This document shows, in pieces, positions 14,301-26,352 of a stretch of DNA of 64,000 nt. The stretch lies in assembly GCA_964016885.1 (NCBI GenBank), contig OZ024741.1:26450435-26514434 (forward strand), in the 5' to 3' direction. The translations under genes and the position numbers were made by a program. How positions within the stretch are numbered: the first letter of the stretch is position 1; the number at the start of each line of letters is the position of its first letter. This DNA comes from Eledone cirrhosa (lineage: Eukaryota > Mollusca > Cephalopoda > Octopoda > Eledonidae). The notes beneath the pieces are model-generated. The model saw only the letters and a program-made list of their open reading frames with translations, was not told the DNA's origin and did not search any database.

Positions 14301-17300
14301 AGAGCTCTCCTCTCACTGTGTATATTATATCCCAGCAATATTGAAGGCAGAGCTCTCCTCTCACTGTGTATATTATATCCCAGCAATATTGAAGGCAGAG
14401 CTCTCCTGTCACTGTGTATATTATATCCCAGCAATATTGAGGACAGAGCTCTCCTGTCACTGTGTATATTATATCCCAGCAATATTGAGGGCAGAGCTCT
14501 CCTCTCACTGTGTATATTATATCCCAGCAATATTGAAGGCAGAGCTCTCCTGTCACTGTGTATATTATATCCCAGCAATATTGAAGGCAGAGCTCTCCTG
14601 TCACTGTGTATATTATATCCCAGCAATATTGAAGGCAGAGCTCTCCTGTCACTGTGTATATTATATCCCAGCAATATTGAAGGCAGAGCTCTCCTCTCAC
14701 TGTGTATATTATATCCCAGCAATATTGAAGGCAGAGCTCTCCTGTCACTGTGTATATTATATCCCAGCAATATTGAAGGCAGAGCTCTCCTGTCACTGTG
14801 TATATTATATCCCAGCAATATTGAGGACAGAGCTCTCCTCTCACTGTGTATATTATATCCCAGCAATATTGAGGACAGAGCTCTCTTCTCACTGTGTATA
14901 TTATATCCCAGCAATATTGAGGACAGAGCTCTCCTCTCACTGTGTATATTATATCCCAGCAATATTGAGGACAGAGCTCTCCTCTCACTGTGTATATTAT
15001 ATCCCAGCAATATTGAGGTCAGAGCTCTCTTCTCACTGTGTATATTATATCCGAGCAATATTGAGGGCAGAGCTCTCCTCTCACTGTATATATTATATCC
15101 CAGCAATATTGAAGGCAGAGCTCTTCTTTCACTGTGTATATGATATCCTAGCAATATTGAGGGCAGAGCTCTCCTGTCACTGTGTATATGATATCCCAGC
15201 AATATTGAGGACAGAGCTCTCCTGTCACTGTGTATATTATATCCCAGCAATATTGAAGGCAGAGCTCTCTTCTCACTGTGTATATTTTATCCTAGCAATA
15301 TTGAGGACAGAGCTCTCTTCTCACTGTGTATATTATATCCCAGCAATATTGAGGACAGAGCTCTCCTGTCACTGTGTTTATTATATCCCAGCAATATTGA
15401 GGACAGAGCTCTCCTGTCACTGTGTATATGATATCCCAGCAATATTGAGGACAGAGCTCTCCTGTCACTGTGTATATGATATCCCAGCAATATTGAGGAC
15501 AGAGCTCTCCTGTCACTGTGTATATTATATCCCAGCAATATTGAGGGCAGAACTGCTCCCCTCACTGTGTATATTATATCCCAGCAATATTGAAGGCAGA
15601 GCTCTTCTTTCACTGTGTATATTATATCCCAGCAATATTGAGGACAGAGCTCTCCTGTCACTGTGTATATTATATCCCAGCAATATTGAGGACAGAGCTC
15701 TCCTGTCACTGTGTATATTATATCCCAGGAATATTGAGGGCAGAACTGCTCCCCTCACTGTGTATATTATATCCCAGCAATATTGAGGACAGAGCTCTCC
15801 TCTCACTGTGTATATTATATCCCAGCAATATTGAAGGCAGAGCTCTTCTTTCACTGTGTATATGATATCCCAGCAATATTGAGGACAGAGCTCTCCTGTC
15901 ACTGTGTATATTATATCCCAGCAATATTGAGGGCAGAACTGCTCCCCTCACTGTGTATATTATATCCCAGCAATATTGAAGGCAGAGCTCTTCTTTCACT
16001 GTCTATATGATATCCCAGCAATATTGAGGACAGAGCTCTCCTGTCACTGTGTATATTATATCCCAGCAATATTGAGGGCAGAACTGCTCCCCTCACTGTG
16101 TATATTATATCCCAGCAATATTGAAGGCAGAGATCTTCTTTCACTGTGTATATGATATCCCAGCAATATTGAGGACAGAGCTCTCCTGTCACTGTGTATA
16201 TTATATCCCAGCAATATTGAGGGCAGAGCTCTCCTGTCACTGTGTTTATTATATCTCAGCAATATTGAAGGCAGAGCTCTCCTGTCACTGTGTTTATTAT
16301 ATCCCAGCAATATTGAAGGCAGAGCTCTCCTGTCACTGTGTATATCATATCCCAGCAATATTGAGGACAGAGCTCTCCTGTCACTGTTTATTATATCCCA
16401 GGAATATTGAAGGCAGAGCTCTCCTGTCACTGTGTATATCATATCCCAGCAATATTGAAGGCAGAGCTCTCCTCTCACTGTGTATATTATATCCCAGCAA
16501 TATTGAGGGCAGAGCTCTCCTCTCACTGTGTATATCATATCCCAGCAATATTGAGGACAGAGCTCTCCTCTCACTGTGTATATTATATCCCAGCAATATT
16601 GAGGGCAGAGCTCTCCTGTCACTGTATATCATATCCCAGCAATATTGAAGGCAGAGCTCTCCTGTCACTGTGTATATTATATCCCAGCAATATTGAAGGC
16701 AGAGCTCTCCTCTCACTGTGTATATTATATCCCAGCAATATTGAGGGCAGAGCTCTCTTCTCACTGTGTATATTATATCCCAGCAATATTGAGGACAGAG
16801 CTCTCCTCTCACTGTGTATATTATATCCCAGCAATATTGAGGGCAGAGCTCTCCTCTCACTGTGTATATCATATCCCACAATATTGAGGACAGAGCTCTC
16901 CTGTCACTGTGTTTATTATATCCCAGCAATATTGAGGACAGAGCTCTCCTGTCACTGTATATCATATCCCACAATATTGAGGACAGAGCTCTCCTGTCAC
17001 TGTGTATATTATATACCAGCAATATTGAGGGCAGAGCTCTCCTGTCACTGTGTATATCATATCTCACAATATTGAGGACAGAGCTCTCCTGTCACTGTGT
17101 TTATCATATCCCAGCAATATTGAGGGCACAGCTCTCCTCTCACTGTGTATATTATATCCCAGCAATATTGAAGGCAGAGCTCTCCTCTCACTGTGTATAT
17201 CATATCCCACAATATTGAGGACAGAGCTCTCCTGTCACTGTGTTTATCATATCCCAGCAATATTGAGGGCAGAGCTCTCCTGTCACCGTGTATATTATAT

Positions 17301-20300
17301 CCCAGCAATATTGAGGACAGAGCTCTTCTTTCACTGTGTATATGATATCCCAGTAATATTGAGGACAGAGCTCTCCTGTCACTGTGTTTATTATATCCCA
17401 CAATATTGAGGACAGAGCTTTCCTGTCACTGTGTTTATTATATCCCAGCAATATTGAAGGCAGAGCTCTCCTGTCACTGTGTATATTATATCCCAGCAAT
17501 ATTGAGGGCAGAGCTCTCCTGTCACTGTGTATATTATATCCCAGCAATATTGAAGGCAGAGCTCTCCTGTCACTGTGTTTATCATATCCCAGCAATATTG
17601 AGGACAGAGCTCTCCTGTCACTGTGTATATTATATCCCAGCAATATTGAGGGCAGAGCTCTCCTCTCACTGTGTATATTATATCCCAGCAATATTGAAGG
17701 CAGAGATCTCCTGTCACTGTGTATATGATATCCCAGCAATATTGAGGACAGAGCTCTCCTGTCACTGTGTATATTATATCCCACAATATTGAGGACAGAG
17801 CTCTCCTGTCACTGTGTATATTATATCCCAGTAATATTGAGGGCAGAGCTCTCCTGTCACTGTGTATATTATATCTCAGCAATATTGAAGGCAGAGATCT
17901 CCTGTCACTGTGTATATTATATCCCAGCAATATTGAGGGCAGAGCTCTCCTGTCACTGTGTATATTATATCCCACAATATTGAGGACAGAGCTCTCCTGT
18001 CACTGTGTATATTATATCCCAGCAATATTGAGGACAGAGCTCTCCTGTCACTGTGTATATCATATCCCACAATATTGAGGACAGAGCTCTCCTGTCACTG
18101 TGTATATTATATCCCAGTAATATTGAGGGCAGAGCTCTCTTCTCACTGTATATTATATCCCAGCAATATTGAGGGCAGAGCTCTCCTCTCACTGTGTATA
18201 TTATATCCCAGCAATATTGAAGGCAGAGCTCTCCTGTCACTGTGTATATTATATCCCAGCAATATTGAGGGCAGAGCTCTCCTGTCACTGTGTATATCAT
18301 ATCCCAGCAATATTGAAGGCAGAGCTCTCCTGTCAATGTGTATATTATATCCCACAATATTGAAGGCAGAGCTCTCCTCTCACTGTGTATATTATATCCC
18401 AGCAATATTGAGGACAGAGCTCTCCTCTCACTGTGTATATTATATCCCACAATATTGAAGGCAGAGCTCTCCTGTCACTGTGTATATCATATCCCAGCAA
18501 TATTGAGGACAGAGCTCTCCTCTCACTGTGTATATTATATCCCACAATATTGAAGGCAGAGCTCTCCTGTCACTGTGTATATCATATCCCAGCAATATTG
18601 AAGGCAGAGCTCTCCTGTCACTGTGTATATTATATCCCAGCAATATTGAGGGCAGAGCTCTCCTCTCACTGTGTATATTATATCCCAGCAATATTGAGGA
18701 CAGAGCTCTCCTCTCACTGTGTATATCATATCCCAGCAATATTGAAGGCAGAGCTCTCCTGTCACTGTGTATATTATATCCCAGCAATATTGAGGGCAGA
18801 GCTCTCCTCTCACTGTGTATATTATATCCCAGCAATATTGAGGACAGAGCTCTCCTCTCACTGTGTATATTATATCCCAGCAATATTGAAGGCAGAGCTC
18901 TCCTGTCACTGTGTATATTATATCCCAGCAATATTGAAGGCAGAGCTCTCCTCTCACTGTGTATATTATATCCCAGCAATATTGAGGACAGAGCTCTTCT
19001 GTCACTGTGTATATGATATCCCAGCAATATTGAGGACAGAGCTCTTCTGTCACTGTGTATATTATATCCCAGCAATATTGAGGGCAGAGCTCTCCTCTCA
19101 CTGTGTATATTATATCCCAGCAATATTGAGGACAGAGCTCTCCTCTCACTGTGTATATTATATCCCAGCAATATTGAGGACAGAGCTCTCTTCTCACTGT
19201 GTATATTATATCCCAGCAATATTGAGGACAGAGCTCTCTTCTCACTGTGTATATTATATCCCAGCAATATTGAGGACAGAGCTCTCCTCTCACTGTGTAT
19301 ATTATATCCCAGCAATATTGAGGACAGAGCTCTCCTCTCGCTGTGTATATTATATCCCAGCAATATTGAAGGCAGAGCTCTCCTCTCACTGTGTATATTA
19401 TATCCCAGCAATATTGAGGACAGAGCACTCCTCTCACTGTGTATATTATATCCCAGCAATATTGAGGACAGAGCTCTCCTCTCACTGTGTATATTATATC
19501 CCAGCAATATTGAGGGCAGAGCTCTCCTCTCACTGTGTATATCATATCCCACAATATTGAGGACAGAGCTCTCCTGTCACTGTGTTTATTATATCCCAGC
19601 AATATTGAGGACAGAGCTCTCCTGTCACTGTGTATATCATATCCCACAATATTGAGGACAGAGCTCTCCTGTCACTGTGTATATTATATACCAGCAATAT
19701 TGAGGGCAGAGCTCTCCTGTCACTGTGTATATCATATCTCACAATATTGAGGACAGAGCTCTCCTGTCACTGTGTTTATCATATCCCAGCAATATTGAGG
19801 GCACAGCTCTCCTCTCACTGTGTATATTATATCCCAGCAATATTGAAGGCAGAGCTCTCCTCTCACTGTGTATATCATATCCCACAATATTGAGGACAGA
19901 GCTCTCCTGTCACTGTGTTTATTATATCCCAGCAATATTGAAGGCAGAGCTCTCCTGTCACTGTGTATATTATATCCCAGCAATATTGAGGGCAGAGCTC
20001 TCCTGTCACTGTGTATATTATATCCCAGCAATATTGAAGGCAGAGCTCTCCTGTCACTGTGTATATCATATCCCAGCAATATTGAGGACAGAGCTCTTCT
20101 GTCACTGTGTATATTATATCCCAGCAATATTGAGGGCACAGCTCTCCTCTCACTGTGTATATTATATCCCAGCAATATTGAAGGCAGAGCTCTCCTCTCA
20201 CTGTGTATATTATATCCCACAATATTGAGGGCAGAGCTCTCTTGTCACTGTGTATATTATATCCCAGCAATATTGAAGGCAGAGCTCTCCTGTCACTGTG

Positions 20301-21050
20301 TATATTATATCCCAGTAATATTGAGGGCAGAGCTCTCCTCTCACTGTGTATATTATATCCCAGCAATATTGAAGGCAGAGCTCTCCTGTCACTGTGTATA
20401 TTATATCCCAGCAATATTGAGGGCAGAGCTCTCCTCTCACTGTGTATATTATATCCCAGCAATATTGAAGGCAGAGCTTTCCTGTCACTGTGTATATTAT
20501 ATCCCAGCAATATTGAAGGCAGAGCTCTCCTCTCACTGTGTATATTATATCCCAGCAATATTGAGGGCAGAGCTCTCCTGTCACTGTGTATATGATATCC
20601 CAGCAATATTGAGGACAGAGCTCTTCTGTCACTGTGTATATTATATCCCAGCAATATTGAGGGCAGAGCTCTCCTCTCACTGTGTATATTATATCCCAGC
20701 AATATTGAGGACAGAGCTCTCCTCTCACTGTGTATATTATATCCCAGCAATATTGAGGACAGAGCTCTCCTCTCACTGTGTATATTATATCCCAGCAATA
20801 TTGAGGACAGAGCTCTCCTGTCACTGTGTATATTATATCCCAGCAATATTGAAGGCAGAGCTCTCCTGTCACTGTGTATATTATATCCCAGCAATATTGA
20901 AGGCAGAGCTCTCCTGTCACTGTGTATATTATATCCCAGCAATATTGAAGGCAGAGCTCTCCTGTCACTGTGTATATTATATCCCAGCAATATTGAAGGC
21001 AGAGCTCTCCTGTCACTGTGTATATGATATCCCAGCAATATTGAGGACAG
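1540..21050 (+). repeat. 9,822-bp macro-duplication within the satellite (two copies)
   Basis: Blocks at 1,540-11,200 recur at about 11,362-20,970 with a constant offset of 9,822 bp up to about 20,220, and then 9,583 bp. Marker pairs include 1706/11528, 2934/12756, 5193/15015 and 9518/19340. The shift to 9,583 comes from a roughly 239-bp segment present at about 10,400-10,640 and missing from the second copy. Single differences seen are C/T at 10039 versus 19861, C/T at 10401 versus 20223, and GAGCTC to GAGCAC near 19,426. A further mosaic copy follows: 20,850-22,800 matches about 820-2,770 at an offset of 20,029. Confidence 0.85.
2934..7450 (+). repeat. 2,259-bp higher-order block repeated in tandem
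   Basis: The rare string GAGGTCAGAGCTC, followed in the next monomer by TCCGAGC, occurs at 2934, 5193, 12756, 15015 and 23635. The spacings 2934 to 5193 and 12756 to 15015 are both 2,259 bp. The monomers that follow each copy (CACTGTATATATT, then CTTCTTTCAC and TATTTTATCC) also match over several hundred bases. Confidence 0.85.
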
Positions 21051-24000
21051 AGCTCTCCTGTCACTGTGTATATTATATCCCAGCAATATTGAGGGCAGAG
21101 CTCTCCTCTCACTGTGTATATTATATCCCAGTAATATTGAGGGCAGAGCTCTCCTCTCACTGTGTATATTATATCCCAGCAATATTGAAGGCAGAGCTCT
21201 CCTGTCACTGTGTATATTATATCCCAGCAATATTGAGGGCAGAGCTCTCCTCTCACTGTGTATATTATATCCCAGCAATATTGAAGGCAGAGCTCTCCTG
21301 TCACTGTGTATATTATATCCCAGCAATATTGAAGGCAGAGCTCTCCTCTCACTGTGTATATTATATCCCAGCAATATTGAGGACAGAGCTCTTCTGTCAC
21401 TGTGTATATCATATCCCAGCAATATTGAGGACAGAGCTCTCCTGTCACTGTGTATATGATATCCCAGCAATATTGAGGACAGAGCTCTCCTGTCACTGTG
21501 TATATTATATCCCAGCAATATTGAGGACAGAGCTCTCCTCTCACTGTGTATATTATATCCCAGCAATATTGAGGACAGAGCTCTCTTCTCACTGTGTATA
21601 TTATATCCCAGCAATATTGAGGACAGAGCTCTCTTCTCACTGTGTATATTATATCCCAGCAATATTGAGGACAGAGCTCTCCTCTCACTGTGTATATTAT
21701 ATCCCAGCAATATTGAGGACAGAGCTCTCCTCTCGCTGTGTATATTATATCCCAGCAATATTGAAGGCAGAGCTCTCCTCTCACTGTGTATATTATATCC
21801 CAGCAATATTGAGGACAGAGCTCTCCTCTCACTGTGTATATTATATCCCAGCAATATTGAGGACAGAGCTCTCCTCTCACTGTGTATATTATATCCCAGC
21901 AATATTGAGGACAGAGCTCTCTTCTCACTGTGTATATTACATCCCAGCAATATTGAGGACAGAGCTCTCTTCTCACTGTGTATATTATATCCCAGCAATA
22001 TTGAGGACAGAGCTCTCCTCTCACTGTGTATATTATATCCCAGCAATATTGAAGGCAGAGCTCTCCTGTCACTGTGTATATTATATCCCAGCAATATTGA
22101 GGGCAGAGCTCTCCTCTCACTTTGTATATTATATCCCAGCAATATTGAAGGCAGAGCTCTCCTGTCACTGTGTATATTATATCCCAGCAATATTGAAGGC
22201 AGAGCTCTCCTCTCACTGTGTATATTATATCCCAGCAATATTGAGGACAGAGCTCTTCTGTCACTGTGTATATTATATCCCAGCAATATTGAAGGCAGAG
22301 CTCTCCTGTCACTGTGTATATTATATCCCAGCAATATTGAAGGCAGAGCTCTCCTGTCACTGTGTATATTATATCCCAGCAATATTGAAGGCAGAGCTCT
22401 CCTCTCACTGTGTATATTATATCCCAGCAATATTGAAGGCAGAGCTCTCCTGTCACTGTGTATATTATATCCCAGCAATATTGAGGACAGAGCTCTCCTG
22501 TCACTGTGTATATTATATCCCAGCAATATTGAAGGCAGAGCTCTCCTGTCACTGTGTATATTATATCCCAGCAATATTGAAGGCAGAGCTCTCCTCTCAC
22601 TGTGTATATTATATCCCAGCAATATTGAAGGCAGAGCTCTCCTCTCACTGTGTATATTATATCCCAGCAATATTGAGGACAGAGCTCTCCTCTCACTGTG
22701 TATATTATATCCCAGCAATATTGAGGACAGAGCTCTCCTCTCACTGTGTATATTATATCCCAGCAATATTGAGGACAGAGCTCTCCTGTCACTGTGTATA
22801 TTATATCCCAGCAATATTGAAGGCAGAGCTCTCCTGTCACTGTGTATATTATATCCCAGCAATATTGAAGGCAGAGCTCTCCTGTCACTGTGTATATTAT
22901 ATCCCAGCAATATTGAAGGCAGAGCTCTCCTCTCACTGTGTATATTATATCCCAGCAATATTGAAGGCAGAGCTCTCCTGTCACTGTGTATATTATATCC
23001 CAGCAATATTGAAGGCAGAGCTCTCCTGTCACTGTGTATATTATATCCCAGCAATATTGAGGACAGAGCTCTCCTGTCACTGTGTATATTATATCCCAGC
23101 AATATTGAGGGCAGAGCTCTCCTCTCACTGTGTATATTATATCCCAGCAATATTGAAGGCAGAGCTCTCCTGTCACTGTGTATATTATATCCCAGCAATA
23201 TTGAAGGCAGAGCTCTCCTGTCACTGTGTATATTATATCCCAGCAATATTGAAGGCAGAGCTCTCCTGTCACTGTGTATATTATATCCCAGCAATATTGA
23301 AGGCAGAGCTCTCCTCTCACTGTGTATATTATATCCCAGCAATATTGAAGGCAGAGCTCTCCTGTCACTGTGTATATTATATCCCAGCAATATTGAAGGC
23401 AGAGCTCTCCTGTCACTGTGTATATTATATCCCAGCAATATTGAGGACAGAGCTCTCCTCTCACTGTGTATATTATATCCCAGCAATATTGAGGACAGAG
23501 CTCTCTTCTCACTGTGTATATTATATCCCAGCAATATTGAGGACAGAGCTCTCCTCTCACTGTGTATATTATATCCCAGCAATATTGAGGACAGAGCTCT
23601 CCTCTCACTGTGTATATTATATCCCAGCAATATTGAGGTCAGAGCTCTCTTCTCACTGTGTATATTATATCCGAGCAATATTGAGGGCAGAGCTCTCCTC
23701 TCACTGTATATATTATATCCCAGCAATATTGAAGGCAGAGCTCTTCTTTCACTGTGTATATGATATCCTAGCAATATTGAGGGCAGAGCTCTCCTGTCAC
23801 TGTGTATATGATATCCCAGCAATATTGAGGACAGAGCTCTCCTGTCACTGTGTTTATTATATCCCAGCAATATTGAGGACAGAGCTCTCCTGTCACTGTG
23901 TATATGATATCCCAGCAATATTGAGGACAGAGCTCTCCTGTCACTGTGTATATGATATCCCAGCAATATTGAGGACAGAGCTCTCCTGTCACTGTGTATA

Positions 24001-24936
24001 TTATATCCCAGCAATATTGAGGGCAGAACTGCTCCCCTCACTGTGTATATTATATCCCAGCAATATTGAAGGCAGAGCTCTTCTTTCACTGTGTATATTA
24101 TATCCCAGCAATATTGAGGACAGAGCTCTCCTGTCACTGTGTATATTATATCCCAGCAATATTGAGGACAGAGCTCTCCTGTCACTGTGTATATTATATC
24201 CCAGGAATATTGAGGGCAGAACTGCTCCCCTCACTGTGTATATTATATCCCAGCAATATTGAGGACAGAGCTCTCCTCTCACTGTGTATATTATATCCCA
24301 GCAATATTGAAGGCAGAGCTCTTCTTTCACTGTGTATATGATATCCCAGCAATATTGAGGACAGAGCTCTCCTGTCACTGTGTATATTATATCCCAGCAA
24401 TATTGAGGGCAGAACTGCTCCCCTCACTGTGTATATTATATCCCAGCAATATTGAAGGCAGAGCTCTTCTTTCACTGTCTATATGATATCCCAGCAATAT
24501 TGAGGACAGAGCTCTCCTGTCACTGTGTATATTATATCCCAGCAATATTGAGGGCAGAACTGCTCCCCTCACTGTGTATATTATATCCCAGCAATATTGA
24601 AGGCAGAGATCTTCTTTCACTGTGTATATGATATCCCAGCAATATTGAGGACAGAGCTCTCCTGTCACTGTGTATATTATATCCCAGCAATATTGAGGGC
24701 AGAACTGCTCCCCTCACTGTGTATATTATATCCCAGCAATATTGAAGGCAGAGCTCTTCTTTCACTGTGTATATGATATCCCAGCAATATTGAGGACAGA
24801 GCTCTCCTGTCACTGTGTATATTATATCCCAGCAATATTGAGGGCAGAACTGCTCCCCTCACTGTGTATATTATATCCTAGCAATATTGAGGGCAGAACT
24901 GCTCCCCTCACTGTGTATATTATATTTAATATCAGT

Positions 24937-25410
24937 TAAACTGAGGGTAGTGGGAGTTCTCCCAATGTGTTTTATCTTTTTCCTTGTCATATTTCTAATA
25001 AAATATTCTGTATTTGAATTAAACCCCAATGAATTTGCAGGCATTTACTAAAATTATTTCAATTATTATGATGGTCTTTGTCACATAACAACAAAGATTC
25101 TTACATAAAATTATGTTGGTGGAAGATTCCTATTGATGTATGACCCCTTCAAGGGGATGGTTTTGCTCCACTGAGGTAGAGACATTTTGGAGTCAGGATG
25201 GTATTGAAAATGTTAAAGAAATCAATATGAAAGATGTACTCACAACTCTCCAAGACACTCCAGTAGTATAAGGTTATTCTTATCTTTCTCATGTTCATTT
25301 AAAAGTATGTTGATGATAACTTGCATGTTGTAGAGGTTGTGTGGCCAAGATTGGATCAAGTGAAGGAAACCCTGGAATAAAGGAGAGCAATGTTAGGAAT
25401 CAAGGCTGGA
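24937..25410. other. Intronic sequence, no feature recognised
   Basis: This AT-rich sequence follows the decayed end of the satellite. I looked on both strands for the next VPS41 exon and for retroelement or SINE motifs and saw none. The first bases (TTAATATCAGTTAAACTGAGG) may be a remnant of a diverged satellite monomer. Confidence 0.5.
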
Positions 25411-25620
25411 ATCATCGCCATCATCATCATCATTATTATCATTGTCGTCATTTTTACATCCATTTTTCCACGCTTGCATGGGTTGGACAGGTCCTTTTCA
25501 GCACAGCATCTCTCCACTCGCCACATTCCTTCATCATTTCCTCTGCGAGTCTCAGTGATTTGAGATCAGCTGTCTAATCTCAAACTCACAGAGGAGATTA
25601 CAAAGGAACACGGCATGTGG
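25411..25620. mobile_element. Inverted pair of non-LTR retroelement tail fragments
   Basis: The minus strand from 25,577 leftwards reads like a LINE C-terminal tail ([35 protein letters not shown]) and ends in a CATTTTTACATCC/(ATC)n tail. From about 25,566 the plus strand reads the same tail again (DLKLKLTEEITKEHGMW-like). The two copies meet head to head and form an imperfect palindrome. Related copies are at 27.1, 36.4, 61.7 and 63.2 kb. Confidence 0.65.
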
Positions 25621-25639
25621 AATATGATATATATCATCA

Positions 25640-26115
25640 TCATTGTTGTTTTAACTTCTGCTTACCCTGCTAGCAAGGGTTAGACAGGTCCATATAGACC
25701 AAGACAGTACTGAAGTGGAGCCACTGATCTTCTAAGCAAGCCAGGGATGTGAGTCTCACTTATGTAGTCTCATGTTCCATGAGTGCTCAGGAGAGGTTGC
25801 CATGCCTTTGACACAACTGAGGGTCCTCCCAACTTTTTGTTTGGTAAAATTTCTATGGCTGGATGCCCTTCCTATCACCAACCACTTTACAGTGAGCACT
25901 ACGTGCATTTATCATGAGTACATATATATATATATATACACACACACATACTATTGCTGTTTAATGTCTATTCTCCATGCTTGTATGAGTTAGACGGGCT
26001 GTCACATTATGAGGCTAGACAGGTCAGGTGACCATGTCTTGCTCATACATTCCGTTTTTGGTGTAGTTTTCTATGACTAGATACCCTTTCTTAACACTAA
26101 CCACATTACACTGTG
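25640..26115 (-). repeat. Dispersed repeat fragments (SINE/LINE 3' body family)
   Basis: The stretch contains TGCTAGCAAGGGTTAGACAG, CTGGATGCCCTTCC and ACCAACCACTTTACAGTGAG. It then has a second partial unit from about 25,955 (TTAATGTCTATTCTCCATGC, CATGTCTTGCTCATAC). These are diverged copies of the repeat seen better preserved at 42.9 and 62.9 kb. A short (TA)n(CA)n run lies at 25,920-25,950. Confidence 0.6.
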
Positions 26116-26259
26116 TACTGGGACCTTTTTGGTCAGCTGGAACAGTTTTGACCATAGTTCAGTTTGACCAAAGCTGACAAAGGGCTCAACAACAACAGTT
26201 GAGTGAAGAACTGACTTCTGAAACCAACAACAAGATGATGAAACTATATTTGACCTTAC

Positions 26260-26352
26260 CTCATGATCTGTTCTCAAGAATTCATTAAGAACTATTTCGT
26301 AAATCATCGAACTAAGTAAGGGATCAGCACAGGGAAGATATGGAGCCAAGAC
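26260..26352 (-). CDS. VPS41: VPS41 exon k (most 3' visible)
   Basis: The exon has 93 nt, 31 codons, and phase 0 at both ends. The acceptor is CCTCAG/GTC and the donor GAG/GTAAGG. The peptide includes [20 protein letters not shown] and NEFLRTDHE, matching SPYLPRGDPVLKPLIYEMIL and HEFLESDYE. The next expected block (about ten residues leading into a W-P-x-x-LYN motif) was not found between here and position 1. The following intron therefore appears to contain the whole 25-kb satellite. Confidence 0.93.

Larger units (their letters stand above)
1..24936 (+). repeat. 48-bp satellite array, about 520 monomers, open at the left edge
   Basis: The sequence is a head-to-tail array of a 48-bp unit. 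Each unit carries, in order, an ATATTGAGG start, the palindrome AGAGCTCT, TCACTGTGTATATTATATCC, and CAGCA leading into the next AATATTG. The monomers vary at a few fixed sites: GAGGAC, GAGGGC or GAAGGC; CTCTCC, CTCTTC or CTTCTG; and TATTAT, TATGAT or TATCAT. Length variants are 46 bp (TCCCACAATATTG, two bases lost), 45-47 bp (GTGTAT shortened) and 49 bp (GCAGAACTGCTCCCC). At the right edge the repeat decays after 24,930. Because 48 is a multiple of three and the unit lacks stops, frames stay open on both strands, but this is not coding evidence. The window starts inside the array, so its true length is unknown. Confidence 0.98.

Noticed and set aside
4..24262. Very long open frames (1,233, 721, 1,048 and 1,464 codons plus, 867 and 1,436 codons minus) as repeat-protein genes
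   Set aside because: They only reflect a 48-bp unit without stops. Frames are open on both strands at once, are broken by 46- and 49-bp monomers, and have no start context, splice logic or non-repeat domain.
1..24936. CRISPR array
   Set aside because: There are no unique spacers between the repeats. The unit is directly tandem, and the surrounding gene is eukaryotic.
24937..26259. A twelfth VPS41 exon between the satellite and exon k
   Set aside because: I searched the minus strand for the block expected after the DHE end of exon k and found no matching peptide bounded by splice sites.
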